Shown: piece after piece, positions 36,740 through 48,191 of the stretch
Position numbering within the stretch: position 1 is the first letter of the stretch
How the letters are laid out: every line of letters starts with the position of its first letter
DNA from: Loripinus fragilis
Taxonomy: Eukaryota > Mollusca > Bivalvia > Lucinida > Lucinidae
DNA: 64,000 bases
Assembly (NCBI GenBank): GCA_964019695.1
Contig: OZ026516.1
Span: 79,005,018 to 79,069,017, forward strand
Reading direction: 5' to 3'
The notes under the pieces: model-generated
Told to the model about the DNA's origin: nothing
The model's input: the letters and a program-made list of their open reading frames with translations, nothing else
The model's database searches: none
Program-made: the position numbers and the translations under genes

Positions 36740-37860
36740 ACGATTAAAACAGTTTTTTGCTATGGCAAGGATTAACGTTTGCTTTAATGTTTCATTTCTC
36801 GATTTCAACCAATATTGTAAATAAAAAGGTAATTTTAGGAATAAAGTGTAAGTTTTCCCAAAATCACAGCTATCAATATAGTTGCTGCAGTCAATAGCTG
36901 ACAAGCTATAATTGCGTGTACTTTGGTGGCTTAAACAGTTGATGGTATAGTGCTGTCTTTTCATTAAATATTATATTTAGCAGAAAGTAACATATATAAA
37001 TGTGATAACAGGTGATAAGATTAGTTTAAAATCCTATAGCTAATAAATTTCTTACAAATTAAAATTAATATTGATACGTAAGATTAAGAAATAACTGGAT
37101 ATTAACACTATAGGAATACCTATTAATTTAGGATAACGTAGTGAATTTGGCTATTGCAGGGTAACGTCTTATCCGCTGAAAAGCTAATGCACTTCATTAT
37201 GTGGCTAATATAATTTGGTTTTAGAAATTAACAGTCTACAAAACTCATTTTGTGGAGGTCGTTTGGTAGCCAATAATCGTATGACATTACTGCATTAAAT
37301 AGTAATGTATTTGAAAGTAAGTAACGTATATAACTGTAATATCATGTTGTATAATGGTCAAACGTATACTGGCTGTTTGCTTCATTTCATTGAATGATTT
37401 AAGGCTATCGTCATGCCCATATATAAGAATTAAGTTTAAGTTACAGATACAATATATTGCAGCAGAGAATATACACTGAAATTTGTGTAATACACACATT
37501 CCTGAATTGTCATTTCAGGCGGTATGTTCTTTCTTTGATTTGTAACAAATGTAAAACATGACAAACATACTATTAGAATAATGTTTAAATCTGATTATAA
37601 ATATGCTATATTACTTGATAAATTAAGAAATGGGGAAGATTTCATTTCTATTTGAATTTTGAAAACATTACATTCAGGGGGGTGGGGTAAATCACCCCTA
37701 CCGTTGGACATTTTCACGTCTAATATACCATAGATACAATTTTTTTATATTGCTTTACTGTCTTATGCCATTGCCTACATGTAATGTATAAGTTTAAAGG
37801 CAAATATGCTGAATAGGAAGCAATGGTTGAACGTGAGGCGTGTTTTCCTCTCAATTTACC
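36740..37860. other. Unassigned AT-rich DNA
   Basis: No gene or repeat recognised in this stretch. Confidence 0.5.
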
Positions 37861-38072
37861 TAAGTAAGTAAGGGTGCAAAGATCAGGAATCGATACAATC
37901 AAGTACCACACCTGACCCAGGATACCAATGGGAAAGTGACAAACTCACAGAAGACACCACAAACGAGAGCCAAGAGGTCAGCCCTTTCCCAGCAGGTACA
38001 TATAAACAGACGCGCACAAAGACATAGCAAACACAAGACAGAACAAATATAAAAGATCCACAAAAGAAGTAC
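37861..38072 (-). mobile_element. Penelope-like retroelement, solo 3' tail
   Basis: Reverse complement of the last 200 bp or so of copies 1 and 2, from GATCCACAAAAGAAGTAC (truncation at 38072) to the TTACTTACTT end at 37861. A severely 5'-truncated insertion on the minus strand. The apparent minus-strand 66-codon frame is non-coding tail. Confidence 0.85.
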
Positions 38073-38089
38073 CTAAGCCTCATTTACCG

Positions 38090-38160
38090 TAGGGTACGTT
38101 CAAAATTGACGTCCTACAGCAAAACTGCTACCACAATTTAACTGTACGACGTACCTAGGA
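38090..38160 (-). repeat. Short dispersed repeat, inverted copy of 33195-33260
   Basis: See 33195-33260. The shared core is AAAACTGCTACCACAATTTA followed by TGTACGACGT. Confidence 0.65.
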
Positions 38161-39077
38161 GTATTGCAGAAGACCCCAGGATTGCATTTCTGCAGTCAAA
38201 CCTTTTCTGGCAGGTAAGTTGTGCCAAGTCAAAAACTAAAGCCTGTACAGAAATCAGCGCCTGGACTATGTTGGAATAATACTTATATAACACTAATATA
38301 CTTTAATCGAAAAGTAAACAGAACTTTTTTTGTTTTTAATCTTTATAAATTTGTAGTATGGTAGGTGGGGTATTTCCACCCTTTACTTGTTCATGATTTC
38401 ATATGGTTTTCTCATATAATCAAAGCAATTTCAATTATCAAAGCATAAAGGTGTTACACCTGCAGAAGAACTGCCCCGCTGAACAAAATAATCTTCAATG
38501 GCCGCTTTCAGCATAAAAGGGATCATTTTTAAGGTGTTGCAACTTTTAGCATGTTGCTCAAGATAACCTAAACAGTCGCAGGAATGCTAAAAAATGTGTT
38601 GCAAAAAGTTCAACCTTATCAGTTATACCGATTAGACTAAACGTCGTTTGTTAGCAGCCTTATCTACAGGCTCTAGCATAAACTTTCTATGCAATACCTG
38701 TACCCCTGTCATCAAATGTCTAAATTAGGCGGAAGAAGATCTTCATTATTGCATTAAAACAGGGGACGACAAGGCTGCAAGAAACAGACAATACGGCATG
38801 AAAGACACGAAACACAAATAACAAAAAGGAACGGCCTTGGATCAGTCGGTAAAAAACCCCTTTAGCATCTCCAGAACCATTCAACCTATCACTTTGAACT
38901 TTCACAGAATGTTGCTAATAAATAAAACTTTTATTTGAACCAATAATAAAAAGATAGTCATGTGACCTTTTGCGGCCATTTTGGAAGCCATACTGAAAAT
39001 ATGAAAAATGCCTATAAACAACAATTTCATGCAAAAATAGATAAAACATCCATCTACATCAAGTATCAAACATCAGG
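38161..39077. other. Unassigned DNA
   Basis: No supported gene; no copy elsewhere in the window. Confidence 0.45.
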
Positions 39078-40322
39078 ATTTATTCTCATATACTGAGCGA
39101 AACTGCCAAACCGCCACTCGATATGTTCTCATATATCTTAACATATATGATACATACATGGCTAAAATTTACACTCAATATGTAAAAAATAATTAAACAG
39201 AACCTGTCAAAATTCCATTGTCATAAATTGAAAATAACATGCTCAGTTGATAGACTGTATAAAGGCACCATCGCATTTCATTTTCACACAAACGCTAGAA
39301 TTCGAACTCATCGCTTAAAACCGAGTATTCCAGGGACCTAAAGTGAAAAACACCGACTTTTTTGTGTTATAAATGGACATTATTGAACATTTTTGAGTTT
39401 CGCTTTTATCAAGTAGCAATTTTCAGGTAATCCACAATGTTCCTATGGAAGCCCATATGACATAAAACAGCACAAGAATGTTTTATGGAGATGACATGTT
39501 TTTGTCCACAATATTATTGAAGCTTTCTAGAGCTGTAAATGGACATTATTGAACACGTTTATGTTTATTTTGCAATAAAGTAGCAATTTGCATGCAATTC
39601 AGTGCTCCTATGGAGGCCCATATGGCCTAAAAGAACACAGAAATGTGTTTATGGTGATGAAATGTTATTGTCTTCAATATTATTGAAACATCCGTCACCC
39701 ATTAGCAGTGTACTGCGCATCAATCTCGACACTTCCGGCGTTCCAATGCAGCATTTGTGCATCACCGCAACAAAGTATGGTGGACTATACAGGACATTTT
39801 ATGACATACGTAATACTCAGTTTTTGACAATTTTTTCGTCATACGAGTGCAAAAATGAAAAATGACCGACAGGTTGTGGTGTTAACTTTCGGCTCTATCA
39901 AAACATGTCAATCTTTATGGTAAATTTTGAATCAGTCTCAGCGAGGCCCCGTTTTCGATTGAACCCAGAGCCCGACCACTCTATCTTATACTCATACAAC
40001 CTAAACGTTGGCATTTTTGTGATAAAATAAAGTTGTCGGATAGTTGTCGATGAAAATACGAGTATACACATGGCGAAAAACATTTAGCATTTGTGTGCAA
40101 CGTGCAAAACCGGTATAAGTACTCTATCGTTACGCATAAATGAACACCCCTATAGAATCAAACTGTGTTATGTTCAATCGACGGATACATGTGCCCAAAT
40201 ATACTGTGTCAAATATCTTTTCAAACAGTTTAATAATAAATGAGTTATATTGAAAAAAGCGTTTTGTTAACTGGCGGTTTAGAAGTTTCGTTCAGTATAT
40301 ATTGTTTCATCAGAAATAAATC
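39078..40322. mobile_element. Possible 1.2-kb TIR element
   Basis: The left end ATTTATTCTCATATACTGAG..CGAAACTGCCAAACCGCCA and the right end, reverse-complemented (GATTTATTTCTGATG..ATATACTGAACGAAACTTCTAAACCGCCA), form an imperfect inverted pair of about 45-50 bp. The interior carries a 166-bp tandem duplication and no transposase frame. The exact boundaries and target duplication are unclear. Confidence 0.5.
39371..39700 (+). repeat. Two-copy tandem duplication, period about 166 bp
   Basis: AAATGGACATTATTGAACA at 39371 recurs at 39537. Downstream landmarks also recur: 'aagtagcaattt', 'ctatgga(a/g)gcccatatg', 'gtttatgg(a/t)gatga' and 'caatattattgaa'. Diverged, so old. Confidence 0.75.
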
Positions 40323-41114
40323 AAAATATAGCAGTGGAAGGGCTTAACGCGTCCTGTATGTCATCCCTGTATGACATGTTTTTTGATATTTTGATTTCCG
40401 CGAAATCTAATGACATTACAGACTTGTTTTGTAAATTCCATTCGCGTAAACCTCCATATATGATCTTATTGTGTCCTCTGAACATTTTGAAATAAGGAAG
40501 AAAGATTTGCGTCCCTTATAATAGCAACTGTGCCTTTAAAGTTCGACTGTACTGTGTTTCCAGGCTTAATGTGACCCCCGTTTTTTGCCGTTTATTCCTT
40601 AATGGTTATTTTAATTGAAAAAAATAAATTAAAGAAATGAATTTAGATATAGACCGCGTAATAAGAATATTTTTCTCACTTAAATATGAGCTTTTATATA
40701 GGCTGGGATTAGATGGAATTTCTGCGTGTTTTTGTTCCTCACCTTTGAATCAGTCCCTAAGTGTACCTTATCGATATATAAATAAACTACCGATCAGTTG
40801 TTTAAAATCCATGCATTATGCTTATGATAACTAATATAGAGGCGCAAATGGGTATATATCTCAAGGAAAAATAAGTTATTCTGAATTACAGGGCATTTGG
40901 GCCTTAGTTCATAATAAGGGATGCTCCCAAAAATAAGTTTTAGTTACGCGGTATACAATTACATCCACATGGTAAACGGCGATCGTATTAGTAAAGATTA
41001 AAGTCGTTAAATAAAAGACAAAACGAAGGTCACTTCAAACCTTGAAACACAGTAGTCGCGGTTTGGCAGTGAACGGTAAATTCGGCTACAGTCGCGTTTG
41101 GCAGCGAAAGCGCT
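40323..41114. other. Unassigned AT-rich DNA
   Basis: No gene or repeat recognised in this stretch. Confidence 0.45.
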
Positions 41115-41380
41115 AACGTCAAGATTGACCTTTGATCGTTCAGCTATGGTTACTCATATTGGAGTCACATCAATATATTTTAACAAATTTTCTCCGAAAG
41201 CATTTGGTCAATTGAGTTAAAATTTGATTTATAACTTCATAGGCCCGGGATATTAAATGCGATTGATTTGGTCACATGACAAAGATGGCGGCAATGCCCA
41301 TATATGGTGAAACCCCTTAATATCTTCTCCGATCTCATTGGGACTTAGTACGTAGCATCGGGGATGAAACGCATACCAAG

Positions 41381-41621
41381 AAGCCGCCGTGGTGTAGGGG
41401 ATAAACCTATGTCTTGTAAACCAGGGATCGCAGGTACGATTCCCGGCTTCTCTCAGTCTGTCGGATGAGACTTTAAGCCGTTGCCCCGTCTTCTGAGACG
41501 CTTTAAAACCAGAATCACTGCCGTTTGAGCCTTCGGGAGTGCCTGGACATAGAACCACAAAAAGCATAAACCCACCCGGCCAGTACTGGTACAGCCAAGG
41601 AACACGGCTACAAACAATAAG
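41381..41621 (+). mobile_element. tRNA-derived SINE, family C, with empty-site comparison
   Basis: Absent from copy A, where CATACCAAG runs directly into TCCATTATAA; here about 241 bp intervene. The head AAGCCGCCGTGGTGTAGGGG has an A-box (GTGGTGTAGGGGATAAA) and a B-box (GGTACGATTCC). The anticodon-loop-like CTTGTAAA would give TGT (Thr), which is inference. The non-tRNA body ends in ...GGCTACAAACAATAAG. The duplicated target is short (AAG visible). Confidence 0.9.
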
Positions 41622-42203
41622 TTCATTATAATGATGGTCATTGACCTACTTAATTTCAAGGTCATGCATTTTAATAGGATATATTTTAAAAGTTTTTTTA
41701 ATAAAAATTATAGAAGCCAAGGTCAATATAATCACTACCCTATATACGTTTAACTTTATGAAGCAATGACTACAGTTAAATCTCAAACGTCAAGATTGGC
41801 CTGTGGTCGTTCAGCTGAGGTAACTCATATTGGAGTCCCATCAATAAATTAAAACAGATTTTCTCAGATATGACAAGATATCGTTTGGCCAATTGAACTC
41901 AACTCAGGCATCAGTACTCTCTAGGACCAGAGAAATAAAATCTATGTAACGGATTTGGTCACGTAACCAAGATTGCGGCATAAGCCCTTATACAGTGAAA
42001 ACCCTATTTTTTTCTCCAGAACCAGTAGGCCGATGACGTTGGGACTTGGTATGTAGCATATGGGATATGAGGCCTACCAAGCTTGTTAAAATAATGACCA
42101 AAGGTTGACTTTAACCTAGTTATAAACATTCTTTGTCTCTGAAACTATTGGACCAGTCACCTTTGTCTTTGTAGATAGGCTTTTCAAAGAGTGTTGTCAT
42201 AAT

Positions 42204-42446
42204 AATTGGGCCTCGACGCGAGAAACCCTGTCTTCGGGGTTTGTGAATAACAAAGGCGCAGACCAGCCTGCGCATTCGCGCAGTCTGGTCAGTGCCTTTG
42301 TTATTCGCTTTTTGGAAAGTATCATATGTAAACTTGCTAAGGTGAAATTTCAATTTTCTAGCTAGTCGCTGTAGCTGAGGAGACGGGTTTGAAACTTGCT
42401 TTGTCGGAACCCCCGAAGACAGGTTTTGTCGCGACGAGGCCCAATT
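42204..42446. mobile_element. 243-bp MITE-like element, copy B
   Basis: Counterpart of 760-1002 with the same AATTGGGCCTCG... ends and the same length. Duplicated together with the block rather than by a new insertion. Confidence 0.75.
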
Positions 42447-42653
42447 ATTCAGGTCAACTAAATTCTTGTGACTCAGTGTCAGGTGAGCATTTCAGAACCT
42501 AAGGTCCTCTGTGTCCCCACCACCCCATATTTGAGCCGTGATATGTGGGTTCCAACAATGTGGCATTTTGACAAGTATAGACTCAGACCAGCCTATGCAG
42601 CCTCATTTTAAGCTTAGAAACTCTAAGTAGCTTAACAGTCATAGAATACTCAA

Positions 42654-42718
42654 GCGACTAACAAAGGCTCTGATCAGACTGCGCGTATGCGCAGGCTGGT
42701 CTGAGCCTTTGCTGTCGC
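42654..42718. repeat. 65-bp near-perfect palindrome
   Basis: The outer arms GCGACTAACAAAGGCTC and GAGCCTTTGCTGTCGC enclose TGATCAGACTGCGCGTATGC and GCAGGCTGGTCTGA. Centre at GCGCGTATGCGC. The counterpart at 1224-1274 has lost 14 bp. Confidence 0.85.
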
Positions 42719-43032
42719 ACATACCACATTGTTGGAAATCTTATGTCACGGCTCATTATACCTTTATTCTGCTACCATTTTATTCTAGCTGCAGGTATGA
42801 CGGCCTGTAAAGGCTTTAATAATAAGCGATAATGGGCATTTTAGGCAATCAGACACTAAACATGACCATTATAGTATACTTCCAAGAGCGGTGTTAGTAT
42901 CAGAATAAACAGGCAAGCTCTGCTTATTGATGACCAATCCCTATATGCGACCGCTATGGGGGAGTTCAGAAATAGAGACGAGCTATTTAAAGTACGCGAT
43001 CTCAGAATGGAAACAAACAAACTGAAAATAGA

Positions 43033-43330
43033 TCAAAACACGATGCTACAGGCGGAAATAGGCTCTAATACTTGAAATAAGCCAAATCCGTCGCACTCTT
43101 CATCTATACAAGTAATTTGAAGTAAGCGTAAAAGCAAATTCAGATGAGCTGACTCAAGGGATTTGGTACTAGACAAGCCTACGCCGTCCGCAGTTACAAC
43201 CTGTGCATGTAGAGGAAGCAGTTTGGCGAAATGGTACACGGCACGGTCATTATCTTCCAACAGGCGGCGTGCATATCACGTTTGTTTGGTTCGGTGCTCT
43301 ATGTCCCAGTCAACAGCTGTGGTCATGTCG
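43033..43330 (-). pseudogene. Unrecognised coding remnant
   Basis: On the minus strand an open frame starts near 43329 (MTTAVDWDIEHRTKQT), is interrupted by a TGA near 43280, and continues YARRLLEDNDRAVYHFAKLL, then LPLHAQVV..GVGLSSTKSL and HLNLLLRLLQIT, to the stop at 43033. The amino-acid composition looks like protein rather than noise, and the frame continues across the stop. I do not recognise the family. It lies directly beside SINE family A copy 2, so it could be an old transposon or host exon fragment. Confidence 0.35.
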
Positions 43331-43379
43331 GGACGGTCAGTTCACATAACCACACTTTTCCCCCAAAGCGGTTAACCAG

Positions 43380-43556
43380 TTCTTCGTGCACATACTTTCA
43401 CTTGCCTTCTGGAATCAGCGGAAGGGAGGAGAATGGCCGTTGACATAATTTCATGATCAATCTCCAAGAAAGTATGGGTCCTGGACAGGATCAAACTCGC
43501 GACCCATGGATCTGCAGTCAGACACGTTACCGACTGCGCTATGCGGCCCAGCATAC
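43380..43556 (-). mobile_element. tRNA-derived SINE, family A, copy 2
   Basis: On the minus strand: GCTGGGCCGCATAGCGCAGT, CGGTAACG, TCTGACTGCAGA and the B-box GGGTCGCGAGTTTGATCC, then CCATACTTTCTTGGAG and ATGAAATTATG. Matches 26486-26620 but lacks that copy's 17-bp insertion. The tail continues to about 43380 (GCACGAAGAACTGGTT). Not a tRNA gene: the acceptor ends do not pair fully. Confidence 0.75.
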
Positions 43557-45689
43557 CGATATATCTGTTTACATGTATGTGACGTACTTGTTTACCAAAA
43601 GGGACATGAAGTCATGTGATCCACCCATTTGCTGATAATCTGCGTCATCACGTTTCACGGAAACCTGACAATGTGTAAAACGTTTTCAAAGATACTGGCT
43701 CGATCGGTGGATATTAATCGTTCTCTCGCTAAATACTATTATAGATCATAATATTTATCATTGTTATAGTTTGGCTATCAAAGGTACCTTGATGTCTCCC
43801 TATGTAATGTTTTCACTGGGTGGAAACGTACACCGGATATTGCTCCAAAATGAACCAATATAAACAAAACGCCAAGAAAATACACACAGCGAGGGTAAGC
43901 AAATCTGGAATTTCTCCTATTTAATTACTTTTTCGGTACTCGGCAGTTGATATTTAAGAGCCAAGTGCTATATCCATATTGCGTACAATAAACACACAGA
44001 TTGGTATCAAAAACTTTTAATGCGCCATGCTCACTCAAAAATGTATAATATGTATAATCCTCTCCCAAAAAATGAACATAATTGAAACAATCAAGAAAGA
44101 TATCAGAATTCTGAAACGGATGATCTTTTTAATGTCACTAAAATATTAATACTAAAAATTTCAGCCACGTAGGTTGTAAATTGACCAAGTTACGGCTACA
44201 AACCTATCGTCATTTAACCACAATAAGGGTACTGGAGATGGATAAATCCCGGGTTAAGTGTACGCGTGAGTCTTGTATTTTAGTGTACCAGGTATTGCAT
44301 TGAAGAATAAAGGAACAAGTTGGCTTCCTTCAAAAAAGGAATCCAAAACGTGGGGCAGCGATTGTTGAAAAATTGGAATTCATCAATAAACAAAACTCAG
44401 TTGTGATTAAATTCGGGTTATATATCTATTGATATTCAGTGGCAAAAATAGAAGATTAATGCATATTTCTGTTTCTTATTCAAAATGAATACGAAACACT
44501 TCAATGAAGTCAGATATCTATAGAAGTTCTACCCGTGTTTTTTTTTCAAACTATTAAGATCTATTAACCCACGATTACTTTGGCAAATAGGGAAGATCAA
44601 GTTGAAATACCACATAATGTGGCATTTCACCAGGGTCGGCACTGTTTGCAAGGACAAGCAATACTTAGACAAAGAAATCAAATTTAAGTTGGAAGTTCTT
44701 ACCAGTTATCCCATTATATGTACAATGAACGCTCCCATATCAAGTGAGAGAACCCATCACAATTACTATACTAAGGGTTATTAGCAATTCGAGCTAAAAG
44801 CAGTTGGTTGCAAATATTATTTAACCAATAGGCCAAACGTCATTACTCTCCTCCAATCTTATCAAATATGCGTTTGAATACATCTTCTATAAAACAATCG
44901 TCTCACTAGGACTTTTCTTTTAAGTATCAGCGAAATATGGCGCATTCAGAACTGATTCGAATGTGTCATGTTTTCTATGCGACATAAGCGGATACTTCGA
45001 GCTATCAGGGTTGGAGCTGTTGAGGTTTTACTCCAATACAGCTTCTAAAAAGTAAATAAAGCATACAAAATTGCTTTGCAACAAATAATAGTTTGCTTTA
45101 TTTTGCCAATTCCATATTAAGTGCGATCATGTCCAAATTATTACTTTTAAAGGTTAAAATGAGACGTATAGATATTCCAGTTAGCAAAATTGGCACACAT
45201 TTCCAAACTTTTTCTGATGCTGATGAGTGCCTTGGGGGGGGGGGGGGATGCGGTGTTTCTCTGTGGCTCTACACTATCTTTAAATGCCTTCTTTTTGAAA
45301 AAAAAACCTCGCATACATTGCATCCCGCGATAGATCCATTGAGGAGCTAATTTTGCCATCCTGGTAAAGCTGTCAAAATATCATTGAAACAAGCATGTCT
45401 TGATATGCATGTTTTGAGATTTATGCGAAAAGTTGATAGCCTTTCTTCAGCAATGGAAATAATTTGGAAACATGTACCACTTGAATATATGGCTTCAAGG
45501 CGTCGTTCTTGACGTAAATTAGATAAATTTGAAATAAGATTTACTCTTTTTGCCATTATATGTATTTGTGGTACATATACAAGTAATTGGCATTCTCCCT
45601 TTCTTTGTCACTGCCCCTCGCGCTGTATCGATATTCACTGAGTGACTCTATGTTCATCTACATGGATGAGAAATATAAATGCGAATTCC
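43557..45689. other. Unassigned AT-rich DNA
   Basis: Short unrecognised frames only. A 14-G run lies at 45234-45247. Confidence 0.5.
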
Positions 45690-45691
45690 TA

Positions 45692-46995
45692 CGAGGGATG
45701 GTCCAAAAGTTCTGATCGTTGCCTTGTAGCTCTGTCCAGTGGCATTTTTGAGAGGCATACTTTGCACCATTCAAATCATCTAGTGTTTACCTTTATAATG
45801 ATGCTAATATTTTCTCGCTGTTCTGTTTCGATTAATAATTACAGCACGTTATATATGGTCTACTCCATACCACTGGCCTTTTTTCATATTATAGAATTAT
45901 GATAATATTTGAATCTGACTCTTTCAAGCCTAGCATCTTTTAAACTTCAAAATAAAACTTTATTTTCTTATTTTTTTTTGTTACTTATAATGTTCATGCA
46001 AATGTTAAAATGGCGACAGGTTATGACGATTCGATTTTTAACGCCCAATGTAGAGTTCTAATGACGTCATTGAAATTGACAACTACGTCATTTTGAATAC
46101 ATTACAGAATTTTCATTCGGGAGAATATGCTATTTTTGTCTATAGATTTGGATTAAAAACATGCCGAACCAAATATCGGCAAAATGTTTAAGACCAATAC
46201 TATTTTGATTACAAAATATCTCAATCTTAATTGGAATGTTATAAAAAGTTATATTTTTATCGAAAAAAAATATTGATTTTAAATAAGAATTTTGAAAGTT
46301 GTTTTTGGTTTCAGATGGATGCTTTGTGCTCAATTTAATCCCATATTGCACCATTTTACGATATAGTGCACCTTTGGACAATTAATTGGGTTTTTATATC
46401 TAGATATACAGATACTAATTCATGAACCTCCGAATATTGACCTAATTTGTGGATTCGTTTTAATTTTCTTATTTGGTTTACTATCAGTCTCCGACGATAC
46501 TGATAATTCATAATTGCCTCAGACAAAAGTCAGTTCATCTTCGTTTGCCTACAATAAATTTTACCTTTAATACAGCTGTTGGTACGCAGTAAAGGCTGGT
46601 CAAAACTGCATGTGGTCCAACATTTTATTATAGCTGACAGTTGCATAGCCATATATTCAAGGGCCTAGAAAACTCAAATCATATCGAAAGTTCGCCATAT
46701 CTTCAGAACATATTGGCTTGTTGATGAACATTGAGCAGCCGTAAAATCGAAATGCTGACACTGCTCTTGTCTAAATTGTGATGTCTCAAACATGCACAGT
46801 CTGCTTGATAGGTCAGTGCATTGAGGGCATGGCTGTTTTGGGATAGATTTCCGGTTGCTCCTTCAAGTTACATCAAACGTGTCAGAGCAGTGTATAGACA
46901 TAGAATATATTATTATTTGGTAAAATTTTCAGGCATGTTGCATCACTGGTTACAGAGATATCACACCAGGATCAGAACTTTAAGATCATCCCTCG
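45692..46995. mobile_element. 1.3-kb mariner-like element, no recognisable transposase
   Basis: TA-flanked inverted ends. Left: TA then CGAGGGATGGTCCAAAAGTT-CTGATC. Right, reverse-complemented: TA then CGAGGGATGATCTTAAAGTT-CTGATC. The subterminal sequence also matches (ctctgt-ccagtg-ca). 'CGAGGG..(G/T)TC.AAA' ends with TA target duplication, and a length near 1.3 kb, are typical of mariner-like elements. The interior has no D,D(34)D-type frame that I can see; the 83-codon minus-strand frame at 46130-46381 is unrecognised. Probably a decayed or non-autonomous copy. Confidence 0.75.
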
Positions 46996-46997
46996 TA

Positions 46998-47770
46998 TAA
47001 TTAAAAACAGTAAGTGAGTATGACCAGGAAATACCAGAATCACAAACTGCAGACAAACCCATGACACCGCTAGGAAGAGCCACACAACCATCACTAGACA
47101 CCAGTAAGACAAACGAAGCAAAGCAACCAGCTCTCTCTTCCCCACAAAGATGATTGCAAAACTAGAATAGACATAAAGTAACGTACAACAAAACATACAA
47201 CAATTTAGACTCCCACAACGGGAGTAACAGTCAACAACAAATCAACAACAACAGAACCACCGCCTTAGAACGGACAGCAGCCAAAGACACCGGGAGGCTT
47301 AAATGCATCTTACTGGCACCAAATCTTCGCCCTAGATTCTGCTGTTGTTGAAGTACAAAAATGTTCAGCTCGCATGGAGGCCTTCTAACTATGACAATGT
47401 ATCATCATGGAGAAACACTCTAATCAAATAAACACACTATGATGAAACAAAGAAAAGGGCTTACAACTCACAGATATAATCTGAGCTCAAAAAAACCTCA
47501 AGTTGAGCCACGGTGGGCCCAGCTACAGATAAGCATCTGGTTAAAGCTTAACGTCAGAGCCGTTTTTGAGTCTGATGCCTGACCCATCGTCGTGCAGTTA
47601 AAGAGGAAACCATAGCTTGAAATCCTGACTGGGTTTAAAACCAGGCACGCAGACTGTCGCATGACATCGAAGTTATATCCAGCCTTTATATAACGTTTGA
47701 TAATCTTTTTGAACTGATCACTAAAGTAAGTTTTTTTCCATATCTTGTTGTGCAAATGCTCTGACAATAT
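46998..47770 (-). pseudogene. Diverged Penelope-like fragment (C-terminus and tail)
   Basis: The minus-strand frame 47498-47767 contains FKKIIKRYIKAGYNFDVMRQ and LNPV..SSYGFLFNCTTMG, aligning with the C-terminal 60 residues or so of the other copies (KIISHYKKIGYNINVLQQ; FAFLFNCTPVG) at roughly half identity. The non-coding tail down to about 47000 also aligns ('cgccttagaacgg', 'ggaggctta', 'gaccaggaaataccag') and ends in a TCACTTACTG-like string. It represents a second, older lineage of the element. It directly abuts the mariner-like element. Confidence 0.7.
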
Positions 47771-47874
47771 TAGTATCCTACATTTCTGCCACTATCATTT
47801 AAATATGTCAGCTTTATTAAGATAAAGTTTGATTATTTGATTTAAACCAATAATTACATGTATGTAATTCATAT

Positions 47875-48102
47875 TTGGCATGCGCGGATCCATGGGAACT
47901 TTTGCCAGGGGGGTCCAGGCCGGACTGCCAGAAAACAGCTCTGAAAACCTTTTTGTTGTTGTCTCTTTCGTCCTCAACTTATTTTACAGTTTTACAGAGG
48001 GTTTCCAATATTTCAAAGAAAACTATAATTTTCCAAGGTTTAAAAAGATCCATCATTTTCAGGGGGCTGTCCAACTTTTTCCAGGGGGGTCCAAATGCCA
48101 AT
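47875..48102. mobile_element. Short MITE-like element
   Basis: The left end TTGGCATGCGCGGATCC and the right end, reverse-complemented (TTGGCATTTGGACCCCCC), form a short inverted pair. The interior repeats a 'ttt(t)ccaggggggtcca' motif. The ATGCGCGGATC motif also occurs at 21909 and 22493 in the foldback interior. Boundaries tentative. Confidence 0.45.
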
Positions 48103-48191
48103 TACTATAGAAACCTATATAAAATGTGATTGCGCAGCTGCACAAACTATTTTCATTGTGGAACTAGCGGATTTTATATACATAAAGTACT

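Larger units (their letters stand above)
41115..42897 (+). repeat. Dispersed duplicated block, copy B
   Basis: 41229-42897 matches 1-1453. 41115-41228 is a further diverged copy of the internal repeat (compare 335-445 and 41787-41890). Relative to copy A it has the SINE at 41381-41621, lacks 'ttgctgttcagccag' near 42627, and keeps the longer palindrome at 42654-42718. Similarity ends at about 42897. The minus-strand frames across 41253-41665 and 42120-42353 are repeat sequence. Confidence 0.85.

Noticed and set aside
41253..41665. 104- and 70-codon minus-strand ORFs as genes
   Set aside because: They read across the SINE and the duplicated repeat block.
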